A stretch of 7,235 bases of DNA from an uncultured Thalassolituus sp. (GCA_913054055.1 CAJXIT010000173.1:1-7235); one strand, 5' to 3'; positions 1 to 6,618 are shown, counted from the first letter of the stretch. Notes: a model not told the origin generated them from the letters alone. Numbers and translations: made by a program.

Positions 1-467
1 GATTGTTGGCCATTAAACTTTATAAACCCAATTTGTAGATCGTTGACTATTAAATCTTGCAGATTAAATTCCTTGAATATCGGGTTGCCCTTGCTGATCT
101 TGGAAAATTTTTCACCGCTTTTGAATCCAGCGTAACGAATGTTGCCGTTACGAGTTGTCACAATTACAGCATCTATTCCAGAGTCTAAAAATGAGCCGAC
201 TAAGTTGCTTTCTATGAAGGGCGTGCTTCCATTTAGAGCGTATTCATTTGCGTCATCCCACTTAGCCCAATCGTTATTGAATTGAAGTAAATTAGTAAAT
301 CCCTCCTGGTATGCACCGTATACAGCCTCAATATCTTGCTTGTGAAGTTCGCTGGTTGCTTGTTTTAAGGCTGGATACACAATCAGCAGGCGATACCCAA
401 GCAGACCCCCTCCAATGAACAGGGTATAGAGGATGGCTGAAATGAATACCAGTGTTTTAAGTGACAT
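1..467 (-). CDS. CHASE4-domain membrane sensor protein, N-terminal part (cut by window edge)
   Basis: A minus-strand frame stays open from ATG at 465-467 to the window edge, giving 155 residues with no stop. Residues about 5-30 form one hydrophobic membrane helix, starting MSLKTLVFISAILYTLF. A soluble segment follows with N65-D66-W67-A68-x-W70-D71-D72, the hallmark of the CHASE4 extracytoplasmic sensor domain, and then I98-DAVIVTTRNGNIRYAG, the beta-rich part of the same fold. CHASE4 is normally followed by a second helix and then HAMP, GGDEF/EAL or histidine-kinase domains, so this is probably a diguanylate cyclase/phosphodiesterase or sensor kinase; the output domain is outside the window. 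A GGAG ribosome site lies 5 bases before the ATG. The gene is divergent from the next one. The domain call is from recognised motifs and the output domain is unknown. Confidence 0.8.
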   Translation of the reverse strand, partial: MSLKTLVFISAILYTLFIGGGLLGYRLLIVYPALKQATSELHKQDIEAVYGAYQEGFTNLLQFNNDWAKWDDANEYALNGSTPFIESNLVGSFLDSGIDAVIVTTRNGNIRYAGFKSGEKFSKISKGNPIFKEFNLQDLIVNDLQIGFIKFNGQQ

Positions 468-470
468 ATA

Positions 471-476
471 CTCTCC
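471..476 (-). promoter_or_regulatory. Ribosome binding site of the CHASE4 gene
   Basis: The minus strand reads GGAGAG just upstream of the ATG at 465-467, with the GGAG core 5 bases away. This supports the chosen start. The rest of the 468-672 gap holds no convincing gene. A TATGCT-like -10 on the minus strand (487-492) lacks a recognisable -35. Confidence 0.6.
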
Positions 477-672
477 GACTAAGTTAAGCATAGACAGTTT
501 TTCAGCTTGGTGGGTAAGGTTGGCAGGGGGCTGGCTGGGTCTGTTTTAGGCCGATATCAGGTGTGGTTGGCAAAGCCTGTTTGATGCTCTTCACATATTG
601 GGAAGTTGCGTTTGTACTCATGACTTGGTTGTGCAGAATAACTAGTAATAAAGTATTAGCTGGGGGTCGGGT

Positions 673-1308
673 ATGACTGTCGCATTACCAGAAAGTATAA
701 ATGCTGTGGATTTAATCAGTATTGAATCCATTAAGAAGGCGTTGATTGAACAGCATCAGATGTGTGCTGCAAATGATCAGCCTGTTCTGCCTAAGGCGAG
801 TGCAGGTTTCATTGAAACCGTGAAGCGCTGGATTGCACCTGTTGAATTTAAGACAGGGATTAAAGCGAACGTTTTGCCATGTGCAGAATCGGGTATGCAG
901 GAAGATTCTGTGGCACAAGTTAAAAATGGCACATTGTATTTGCTGGCAAATTGCATTCAAAACGAAAAGCAGGCCATAGATGTTTTTATATACGGGGCCA
1001 TAGGCTTGATGGCTGTTCCTGCCTATCTAGATAAGTTGGGTTCTGGCGCTATCGATCAAATCCGATCAAGTGTACCAGCTGATCACCTACAAGCTATGGC
1101 GGCACAGTTCGGCGATGAGGTTATGTGTGATTCTAGGTTGGTGGTTGAGTTGTATTTAGCAGAGTTGGCCGCACTAGGGGTGACACCCAGTTTCTTTGAA
1201 AGAAGAGATAGCTGGCAACGTAATATCGTTAGAAAGCTTTATAACAAGCTAAAATGGCAGTCTCACGATTTGCATTATCTGGTTTATCGAGCGGCAAAGA
1301 GTATTTAG
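673..1308 (+). CDS. Hypothetical protein resembling the tail of metallopeptidase-containing phage/ICE proteins, active-site motif lost
   Basis: The product has 211 residues, with no signal peptide and no clear membrane helix. I recognise a similarity, from memory only, to the module in large phage and integrative-element proteins that runs 'G-x-L/V-Y-L-x-A-N...' into a zinc motif HExxGHxGL and ends in an acidic/hydrophobic tail with 'W-S-D-x-D-L..LL..AR..L'. Here G86-TLYLLAN-C94 matches the strand. I106-YGAIGLMAV-115 sits where HExxGHxGL should be, with Y107, G108 and L112 replacing His, Glu and His. R155-LVVELYLAELAALGV-170 and W195-QSHDLHYLVYRAAKSI-211 match the tail. If the alignment is right the protein cannot bind zinc in the usual way. 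ATG 673 follows a weak GGGGG ribosome site (662-666). The gene is monocistronic and ends at a strong terminator. That it is a real gene is likely; the family link is tentative. Confidence 0.7.
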   Translation: MTVALPESINAVDLISIESIKKALIEQHQMCAANDQPVLPKASAGFIETVKRWIAPVEFKTGIKANVLPCAESGMQEDSVAQVKNGTLYLLANCIQNEKQAIDVFIYGAIGLMAVPAYLDKLGSGAIDQIRSSVPADHLQAMAAQFGDEVMCDSRLVVELYLAELAALGVTPSFFERRDSWQRNIVRKLYNKLKWQSHDLHYLVYRAAKSI

Positions 1309-1327
1309 CTAGAGATAATGTGGACAT

Positions 1328-1354
1328 AAAAAACCTGCTATTGCAGGTTTTTTT
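1328..1354. terminator. Bidirectional Rho-independent terminator
   Basis: A perfect stem AAACCTGC / GCAGGTTT with loop TATT (1331-1350) is extended by flanking A and T runs, so both strands end in a U-tract after a GC-containing hairpin. It lies between two convergent genes, 20 bases after the plus-strand hypothetical gene and 17 bases beyond the stop of the GMC dehydrogenase, and can serve both. Confidence 0.9.
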
Positions 1355-1370
1355 ATGTTTGATTGAAAAA

Positions 1371-2981
1371 TTAGCCTGCTTTAATCATGTCAGCGGCTTT
1401 TTCGGCAATCATGATGGTTGGGGCGTTGGTGTTGCCTGTGACCAGTGTTGGCATGATTGAAGCGTCAACTACTCTTAAGTTGTTAATGCCTTTGAACCTC
1501 AATTGACTATCAACAACGGCCATGGAGTCACTGTCAGGCCCCATTTTACAGGTGCCTACTGGATGGTACTCTGTATCGGAGTGGTTGCGTATGTACTCTT
1601 TCAGCTCTTCTACATTATTTCGGTCAACAGGGTAGATAGTTCGACCTTTAACTTTGTCAAAAGGCTGTGATTCTAAAATGTCGATGGTTTTTTGCAGGCC
1701 TTTTACTAGGCGATTCATGTCATCTTCGTCATCTAGGTAATTAGGGTCGATTAATGGATCTGCCTTGGGGTCTGAATTTGCTAAGCGCAAAGATCCACGG
1801 CTTTTAGGTCGCATGAGAGTTGCGTGGGCGCAGTACCCGTGACCTAAATGAAATTTACGTGTGTGGTCATCAACAATGCCTGTAATAAAAGTAATTTCTA
1901 TATCTGGGGCGGGCACTTGGTCGTCAGTGCGATAAAAGCCTGCCGATTCGGCGAAGTTGCTGGTGATGATGCCGCGACGCTTACTGGCCCAGTGAAAGAT
2001 GCCCTTGATTAAATCGATGCCGCCGCCAATTGAATAACCAAATGTCCCTTTGCTTGAAGTGAATGGCTTGGTTTTATAAAGCGGAACGACAGATATGTGG
2101 TCTTGCAGGTTGCTGCCTACACCGGGTATGTCCTTTTTGACTTTGATGCCATGTTTGCTTAATTCGTCTTTGGGGCCAACGCCTGATAGCTGAAGAATCT
2201 GTGGGGTGCCGTAAGCGCCAGCGCTCATAATGACTTCTTTGCTAGCATTTACTGTGACTAGATTTTTGCCTTGGAAGAAAGTTACCCCTGTGGCAGTGTC
2301 ATTTTCTATTTCAACTTTTGCAACATGGGCTTCAGTTATAATGGTGAGGTTGGGACGGTTAAGGTTGGGCGTTATGTAGCCTTTAGCTGTGCTGCAGCGC
2401 TCACCCCCTTTGTGTGTTACTTGGTTTAAACGGCATCCATCCTGGGTTGCTCCGTTAAGATCTGGCATACGTGGAATGCCATTTAATTCACAGGCATCTA
2501 GGAAATAATCGTTGTACTTGCTAGGGTCGCGAAGCTCGCATACATTTAGCGCTCCGCCTTGACCGTGGAATTCATCGTTAATGGTTTCATTATGTTCAGC
2601 CTTTTTAAAGTAGGGTAGGACATCTTGATATCCCCAGCCGTCATTTCCCTGGGCCTCCCAGTTGTTGTAGTCCCATTGTGCGCCACGTATATACATCATG
2701 GCATTAATGGAGCTTGAGCCTCCGAGTACCTTACCTCTTGGTTGCATGCCAAGGCGGCCATTTAATCCTTTTTGTGGCACGGTATCGTAGTGCCAGCTGA
2801 AAAATCCATAGGGAACGGTAGCAGCTACGCCAACAGGGGCGTGAATGAAAACGGAGTTGTCTTTTTTACCCGCTTCAAGGAGGCATACGGAAACACTGGG
2901 GTCTTCTGTTAATCGATTAGCAAGAACGCAGCCTGCACTGCCAGCGCCAACAATTACGTAGTCATATGCTTGTTTTGTCAT
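1371..2981 (-). CDS. GMC-family FAD-dependent alcohol/choline-type dehydrogenase
   Basis: The product has 536 residues, normal for bacterial GMC oxidoreductases of the choline dehydrogenase/AlkJ branch. The N-terminal FAD-binding fold shows G12-A-G14-S-A-G17 and E36 at the end of the second strand. GMC signature 1 is at 81-100 (PRGKVLGGSSSINAMMYIRG) and signature 2 at 253-270 (SAGAYGTPQILQLSGVGP). The catalytic His is probably H473 in HPVGTCKMG, and the second active-site residue lies in GNTNAPT (517-519). There is no signal peptide; such enzymes are cytoplasmic or membrane-associated and pass electrons from alcohol oxidation to the respiratory chain. No betB/betI neighbours are present, so a true choline dehydrogenase is not favoured; a primary alcohol is the likelier substrate but is not determined by sequence. 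The start chosen is MTKQAYDYV; an ATG 15 bases upstream (2996) has no ribosome site. The gene is divergent from an AraC-type regulator. Confidence 0.93.
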   Translation of the reverse strand: MTKQAYDYVIVGAGSAGCVLANRLTEDPSVSVCLLEAGKKDNSVFIHAPVGVAATVPYGFFSWHYDTVPQKGLNGRLGMQPRGKVLGGSSSINAMMYIRGAQWDYNNWEAQGNDGWGYQDVLPYFKKAEHNETINDEFHGQGGALNVCELRDPSKYNDYFLDACELNGIPRMPDLNGATQDGCRLNQVTHKGGERCSTAKGYITPNLNRPNLTIITEAHVAKVEIENDTATGVTFFQGKNLVTVNASKEVIMSAGAYGTPQILQLSGVGPKDELSKHGIKVKKDIPGVGSNLQDHISVVPLYKTKPFTSSKGTFGYSIGGGIDLIKGIFHWASKRRGIITSNFAESAGFYRTDDQVPAPDIEITFITGIVDDHTRKFHLGHGYCAHATLMRPKSRGSLRLANSDPKADPLIDPNYLDDEDDMNRLVKGLQKTIDILESQPFDKVKGRTIYPVDRNNVEELKEYIRNHSDTEYHPVGTCKMGPDSDSMAVVDSQLRFKGINNLRVVDASIMPTLVTGNTNAPTIMIAEKAADMIKAG

Positions 2982-2988
2982 TTTTATT

Positions 2989-2992
2989 TTCC
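2989..2992 (-). promoter_or_regulatory. Ribosome binding site that decides the GMC dehydrogenase start
   Basis: The minus strand reads GGAA, with GGA ending 8 bases before the ATG at 2979-2981. The alternative in-frame ATG at 2994-2996 overlaps this region and has only A/T-rich sequence without a purine-rich site upstream, so the shorter protein is preferred. Confidence 0.5.
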
Positions 2993-3031
2993 GCATCGAT
3001 GATATTTAAGAATAATTTTGCCTATCTGTTA

Positions 3032-3037
3032 AATATA
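3032..3037 (-). promoter_or_regulatory. Possible -10 element of the GMC dehydrogenase promoter
   Basis: The minus strand reads TATATT, followed by a leader of about 45 bases to the start codon. No good -35 hexamer lies 16-18 bases upstream, which would suit a promoter that depends on an activator such as the divergent AraC-family protein. This is inferred from spacing only. Confidence 0.3.
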
Positions 3038-3041
3038 AAAC

Positions 3042-3069
3042 TTGCCATTTTTGGACATAAATTTATCAT
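3042..3069 (+). promoter_or_regulatory. Probable sigma70 promoter of the AraC-family regulator
   Basis: TTGCCA (3042-3047) and TATCAT (3064-3069) each match the sigma70 consensus at five of six positions, with a 16-base spacer. Transcription would begin near 3076 and give a short leader of about 24 bases before the GTG start. The -35 overlaps one of two TTGCC direct repeats (3018-3022 and 3042-3046), so binding of the regulator there could affect both promoters. Confidence 0.5.
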
Positions 3070-3099
3070 TTTACGACTTTGTATTGAGTTTGGTGATGT

Positions 3100-4107
3100 G
3101 TGACGGATTTAGTGAGAAGTGAGTCGTTAACGGGTTATTGTCAATTGGTGGATTCATTAGGTGGTGATTATGAGTCCCTTTTAGAAGGATATGATTTAAG
3201 TCGTGGAGCTATTGAAACTGAAGGTTACATGTTTCCATATCGTTCATTTGTGTCCTTGATTGAGGAGACTGCCCGCAATCTTAATTGCCCTGACTTTGGC
3301 ATACGGTGCGCCCAGTTACAGGACTTTAGTGTGCTTGGGCCAATAGCCCTTGCTGCTCAGCAAAGTGATGTCTTGGCGCAGGCCTTAGAGCGCGTGTCTA
3401 ATTATTTACATGTTTATACGCCGGCACTGTCACTGAGTGTAAGCATGCTGCCCGGAGGGCAGTCTTTAATCTTAGGGCTGGATATACGGCTTGATCCAAT
3501 GCCTGACTGTGTTCAGGTTGTTGAATTAAATATGGCATTAAGCGCGAAGATTATTCATATGTTAAGTGGCGGGCGCTCTAAGCCCCTTAAGCTTATGATG
3601 CCTCATTCACCCGTGAATTCATCTCGCGTTTATCGAAAGTCATTCCCTTGTGATATTGAATTTAATCAAGGTATGAGTGCCTATGAGATGAAAACCTCTG
3701 ATTTAAACCTGCCGTTATTGTCAGAGCAGTCTGAGCTGGGTGGGATGGCTTACAGTTATTTGGAGGCTCATTTTTTGCCTAAAAAGGCGACCCTGCCAGA
3801 GCGGGTGGCGGCTTTGATTAAGCCTTTATTAATGGCTGATCAGTGCGATAACGAGTCAATGGCCAGTGCATTAAATATGGAGGTTCGTCAGTTGCATCGA
3901 TTACTTGAAGTTGATGGGCTGAGCTTTAGGCGCATCAAAGATCGGGTGATGAAAGAGCTTGCAGAAATGTATCTTAAGGAAAAGAACATTAAGCTGGGTC
4001 AAATCGCTCGGATTTTAGGGTATGCCGAACAATCAGCTTTTTCCAGAAGTTGTCAGCGCTGGTTTGACATGGGGCCAAGGGATTATCGTAAGCAGTTGCT
4101 GGGTTAG
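3100..4107 (+). CDS. AraC-family transcriptional regulator (arabinose-binding-like N-terminal domain plus AraC HTH)
   Basis: The product has 335 residues, typical of the AraC subfamily with the PF12625-type N-terminal domain (as in OruR). Residues about 20-200 are the effector-binding part, including the characteristic 'FGIRCAQLQDFSVLGPIALA' stretch. The C-terminal DNA-binding domain has a first helix-turn-helix around NESMASALNMEVRQLHRLL and a second ending in the family signature G307-YAEQSAFSRSCQRWFDMGP with PRDYR close to the C-terminus. The start is GTG at 3100; an in-frame stop at 3094-3096 rules out anything further upstream, and GTG 3112 is a weaker alternative with GGA 4 bases before it. 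The gene is transcribed away from the GMC dehydrogenase across a short shared control region, so it most likely regulates that gene, and possibly itself, in response to the alcohol or a related metabolite. The effector is not identifiable from sequence. Confidence 0.92.
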   Translation: MTDLVRSESLTGYCQLVDSLGGDYESLLEGYDLSRGAIETEGYMFPYRSFVSLIEETARNLNCPDFGIRCAQLQDFSVLGPIALAAQQSDVLAQALERVSNYLHVYTPALSLSVSMLPGGQSLILGLDIRLDPMPDCVQVVELNMALSAKIIHMLSGGRSKPLKLMMPHSPVNSSRVYRKSFPCDIEFNQGMSAYEMKTSDLNLPLLSEQSELGGMAYSYLEAHFLPKKATLPERVAALIKPLLMADQCDNESMASALNMEVRQLHRLLEVDGLSFRRIKDRVMKELAEMYLKEKNIKLGQIARILGYAEQSAFSRSCQRWFDMGPRDYRKQLLG

Positions 4108-4125
4108 GGGGTAGGCTAAAAACCC

Positions 4126-4158
4126 CATCTCTCATCTTTCATCTTTCATCTTTCATTT
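4126..4158. repeat. Short heptamer tandem repeat, unit CATCTTT
   Basis: An imperfect unit CATCTCT (4126-4132) is followed by three exact CATCTTT units (4133-4153) and a partial CATTT (4154-4158). It lies just after the stop of the AraC-family gene and before the terminator, within the untranslated tail. It may vary in copy number by slippage; no function is evident. Confidence 0.8.
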
Positions 4159-4173
4159 AATGCTCCAAAAACG

Positions 4174-4201
4174 AAAAAACCCAGCAAAAGCCGGGTTTTT
4201 T
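4174..4201. terminator. Bidirectional Rho-independent terminator between the AraC-type gene and glcB
   Basis: The hairpin AAAAAACCC-A-GC / GC-C-GGGTTTTTT has loop AAAA and one A-C mismatch on the plus strand. It ends in six T on the plus strand and, read the other way, six T on the minus strand. It lies 66 bases after the regulator stop codon, and it is the first clear terminator met by transcripts leaving glcB, beyond the displaced copy of the glcB 3' end. Confidence 0.85.
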
Positions 4202-4223
4202 ATGGGTTTAAATAATCAGTTGA

Positions 4224-4259
4224 TTACTTAATGCCGTGAACATCTTTGAACTTCAGGCG
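4224..4259 (-). pseudogene. Displaced remnant copy of the malate synthase G 3' end
   Basis: On the minus strand this encodes R-L-K-F-K-D-V-H-G-I-K-stop, against R-L-K-F-K-E-V-H-G-I-K-stop at the end of glcB (4307-4342), 83 bases away. 32 of 36 bases match. The four differences are GGC/GGA, GAT/GAA, CTG/TTG and CGC/CGT: three silent and one Asp/Glu. The codon before the fragment is TAG where the intact gene has TAC (Tyr), and homology fades there as the hairpin begins. The fragment has no start and cannot be a gene. The silent pattern shows that both copies evolved as coding sequence, so this is probably the tail of a diverged malate synthase gene left by recombination or by insertion at the glcB 3' end. 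Confidence 0.8.
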
Positions 4260-4297
4260 CTACCCATAAAAGTGTGAAGCCACATTTTATGGGTAGC
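4259..4297. repeat. Long inverted-repeat hairpin downstream of glcB
   Basis: A perfect 13-bp inverted repeat, GCTACCCATAAAA (4259-4271) with TTTTATGGGTAGC (4285-4297), encloses a second stem TGTG/CACA (4273-4276 with 4281-4284), a bulged G at 4272 and the loop AAGC. It fits exactly between the two copies of the glcB 3' end. It has no U-tract on either strand, so it is not a standard terminator. Possibilities are a REP-like or MITE-like repeat, or an RNA 3'-end stabilising structure; copy number elsewhere in the genome would decide. Confidence 0.75.
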
Positions 4298-4306
4298 TAG
4301 TAATAA

Positions 4307-6496
4307 TTACTTAATTCCGTGAACTTCTTTGAACTTCAAACGGTAGCCGTGAAGTAGAGGCTCTGTGTAACCGCTTGGCTGCTCTTTACCTTTGAAGATA
4401 AGGTCAGAAGCCGCTTCAAAAGCGATTGTGTTGAAGTTTGGCGCCATGTTGATGTAGTGAGGGTCATTAGCGTTCTGACCATCTACGATAGCAGCCATGC
4501 GCTTCAAGCTTTCTTCAACTTGCTCTTTAGTGCAGATGCCGTGCTCTAACCAGTTAGCAACGTGCTGAGAAGAGATACGCAGTGTTGCGCGGTCTTCCAT
4601 TAGGCCAACGTTATTGATGTCAGGTACTTTAGAGCAACCGATACCAGCGTCTACCCAGCGAACAACGTAACCTAGGATACCTTGGTTGTTGTTGTCTAGT
4701 TCGTGTTGGATTTGCTCTGGAGTTAGCGCATCGATAGCCGCTTGATCCATTAACGGTACTGTTAGGATGTCATCTACGTTTGCGTGCTCACGAGTCTTAA
4801 GACCGTTTTGAACTTCAAATACGTCAACCATGTGGTAGTGGATAGCGTGAAGTGTTGCAGCAGTAGGGGATGGAGTCCAAGCAGTGTTTGCACCGGCTTT
4901 AGGGTGTCCGATTTTTTGTTCCATCATCATGCCCATTTCATCCGGGATAGGCCACATGCCTTTACCGATTTGAGCGCGACCTTGTAGACCGGTCTCAAGA
5001 CCCGTATCTACGTTCCAATCTTCGTAAGCACCGATCCAAGTTTGTTGCTTCATGATGGACTTAGGAACAAACGGGCCAGCTAGCATTGAAGTGTGTAGCT
5101 CATCACCAGTACGGTCTAAGAAACCAGTGTTAATGAATACAACACGCTCAGAAGCAGCACGGATACATTCTTTAAGGTTAACCGTAGTACGACGCTCTTC
5201 ATCCATGATGCCCACTTTCATAGTGTTGCGTGGAAGCTCAAGTGCGTCTTCGATGCGACCGAAAAGCTCAGTAGTGAAAGCGACTTCTTCAGGGCCGTGC
5301 ATCTTAGGTTTAACGATGTTGATAGAACCCGTTGTAGAGTTCTTGAATGGGCTGTTACCTTTAAGGTCGTGGATTGCGATCATTGCAGAAACAACGCCGT
5401 CCATGATGCCTTCAGGGATTTCAGAACCATCTTCTAAAAGAATCGCAGGGTTAGTCATCAAGTGGCCAACGTTACGGATGAACAGCATAGAGCGGCCTTT
5501 CAAAGAGAAAGATTTGCCGTCTAGGCCGTTGAATTCACGGTCAGCGTTCATTGTACGAGTGAAAGTTTTGCCACCTTTGTTAACTTCTTCAGCAAGGTCG
5601 CCTTTCATAAGGCCTAACCAGTTGCCGTAAGTCACAACTTTATCAGCCGCATCAACACAGGCTACAGAATCTTCGCAGTCCATGATGGTGGTTAGGGCGC
5701 TTTCTAGAACCAAGTCTTTAATGCCAGCAGCGTCAGTTTGACCGATTGGGCTAGTTGCATCGATTTGGATTTCTAAGTGAAGGCCGTTGTTCTTAAGTAG
5801 GATAGAAGTAGGGGTTGCAACGTCACCAGTGTAACCAACCAGTTTCGCTTCATCTTTAAGACCCGTTTTAGAACCGTCTTCTAAAGTGACAACTAATTTT
5901 CCAGCTTCGATAGCATAGTTAGTTGTACCAACGTGAGAACCAGTAGCAAGTGGAGCAGCTGTGTTAAGTACGTCACGGGCGTATGCGATAACCTTGTCAC
6001 CGCGTACTTTGTTGTAACCGCCTTTGCCTTTTTCAGCGCCGCCTTCTTCAGAGATAACTTTTGTGCCGTAAGCCGCATCGTACAAAGAACCCCAGCGAGC
6101 GTTAGACGCGTTAAGCGCGAAACGAGCATTCATTACTGGTACTACAAGCTGTGGGCCAGCCATTTCAGCGATTTCTGGTTCGACGTTTTCAGTGGTTGCA
6201 GAGAAGTCAGGGCCCTGAGGTACTAGGTAGCCAATTTCTTGTAAGAAAGCTTTGTATTCAGGGAAGTTAAGAGCTTGGCCCTTGCGTTCTGTGTGGTAAG
6301 CGTCAATTTTGGCTTGTAGATCATCACGCTTAGCTAGTAGCGCCTTGTTTTTAGGGGCCAGTTCGTTAGCAATTGCGCTGAAGTCTGCCCAGAATTTCTC
6401 TTGGTCAACGCCTGTTCCTGGAATTGCTTTTTCATTAACGAAATCGTAAAGCTCTTTTGCTACTTGTAGAGCGCCAGCTTGGATGCGTTCAGTCAT
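4307..6496 (-). CDS. glcB: Malate synthase G
   Basis: The product has 729 residues, close to E. coli GlcB (723), and is alignable end to end from MTERIQAGALQVAKELYDFV to the C-terminal LKFKEVHGIK. It makes malate and CoA from glyoxylate and acetyl-CoA in the cytoplasm, the second step of the glyoxylate bypass. Family residues are visible: R341 in FIRNVGH (glyoxylate binding), E433 in MDEERRT and D461 in FLDRTGDELH (magnesium ligands), D635 in MEDRATLRIS (catalytic base) and C621 in GCSKVPD. The MDCEDSVACVDAADK segment (272-286) is also intact. A GAGG ribosome site 6 bases upstream fixes the start. It stands alone, with no isocitrate lyase gene in the window. Its 3' side carries an unusual hairpin and a second copy of the last 12 codons. 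Codon choice looks highly optimised for expression. Confidence 0.98.
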   Translation of the reverse strand: MTERIQAGALQVAKELYDFVNEKAIPGTGVDQEKFWADFSAIANELAPKNKALLAKRDDLQAKIDAYHTERKGQALNFPEYKAFLQEIGYLVPQGPDFSATTENVEPEIAEMAGPQLVVPVMNARFALNASNARWGSLYDAAYGTKVISEEGGAEKGKGGYNKVRGDKVIAYARDVLNTAAPLATGSHVGTTNYAIEAGKLVVTLEDGSKTGLKDEAKLVGYTGDVATPTSILLKNNGLHLEIQIDATSPIGQTDAAGIKDLVLESALTTIMDCEDSVACVDAADKVVTYGNWLGLMKGDLAEEVNKGGKTFTRTMNADREFNGLDGKSFSLKGRSMLFIRNVGHLMTNPAILLEDGSEIPEGIMDGVVSAMIAIHDLKGNSPFKNSTTGSINIVKPKMHGPEEVAFTTELFGRIEDALELPRNTMKVGIMDEERRTTVNLKECIRAASERVVFINTGFLDRTGDELHTSMLAGPFVPKSIMKQQTWIGAYEDWNVDTGLETGLQGRAQIGKGMWPIPDEMGMMMEQKIGHPKAGANTAWTPSPTAATLHAIHYHMVDVFEVQNGLKTREHANVDDILTVPLMDQAAIDALTPEQIQHELDNNNQGILGYVVRWVDAGIGCSKVPDINNVGLMEDRATLRISSQHVANWLEHGICTKEQVEESLKRMAAIVDGQNANDPHYINMAPNFNTIAFEAASDLIFKGKEQPSGYTEPLLHGYRLKFKEVHGIK

Positions 6497-6502
6497 GTTA
6501 TG

Positions 6503-6506
6503 CCTC
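6503..6506 (-). promoter_or_regulatory. Ribosome binding site of glcB
   Basis: The minus strand reads GAGG, 6 bases before the ATG at 6494-6496. A weak hairpin, TCCGA with TCGGA and a 12-base loop (about 6515-6536), lies just upstream in the leader. It is too small to claim as a regulator. Confidence 0.7.
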
Positions 6507-6612
6507 AGGTAATGTCCGAATATGAATTGGCTCGGATGTGTTTAATAACTAAGTAATGCTGCGTATGCGTTAAATTAATGAAATTCAAGCATAGCCTAAA
6601 AAAGTGCGGCAG

Positions 6613-6618
6613 ATTCTA
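6613..6618 (-). promoter_or_regulatory. Possible -10 element of the glcB promoter
   Basis: The minus strand reads TAGAAT, five of six bases of the -10 consensus, about 115 bases upstream of the glcB start. The matching -35 zone (T-rich) is poor. An inverted repeat TCATG-AAAAA-CATGA (6629-6643) sits where a regulator could act. Apart from these, the 6497-6733 gap shows no gene or RNA that I recognise. Confidence 0.3.

Noticed and set aside
1254..1460. Open frame of 68 codons on the plus strand
   Set aside because: It overlaps the end of the hypothetical gene, runs through the strong terminator hairpin and into the antisense of the GMC gene.
1371..2981. Naming the GMC gene betA (choline dehydrogenase)
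   Set aside because: Family signatures do not separate choline from other alcohols, and no betB, betI or transporter gene is adjacent.
2982..2996. ATG at 2996 as the start of the GMC dehydrogenase (541 residues)
   Set aside because: No ribosome site precedes it, and the extra MRKIK adds nothing conserved. ATG 2981 has GGA at 8 bases and the usual short lead into the FAD motif.
4259..4297. Reading the hairpin as an integron attC site
   Set aside because: It lacks the GTTRRRY/RYYYAAC core ends and there is no cassette-like gene or integrase. The arms are also perfectly symmetric, unlike attC.
4259..4297. Reading the hairpin as the glcB terminator
   Set aside because: No U-tract follows on either strand; a proper terminator lies further on at 4174-4201.
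5052..5630. A long open frame of 192 codons on the plus strand
   Set aside because: It lies fully antisense within glcB, whose protein is conserved throughout. The translation is Ser/Arg-rich low-complexity typical of a shadow frame.
5893..6226. Two further open frames (minus 5893-6129 and plus 5933-6226)
   Set aside because: Both lie inside glcB in other frames, with no ribosome site and no recognisable domain.
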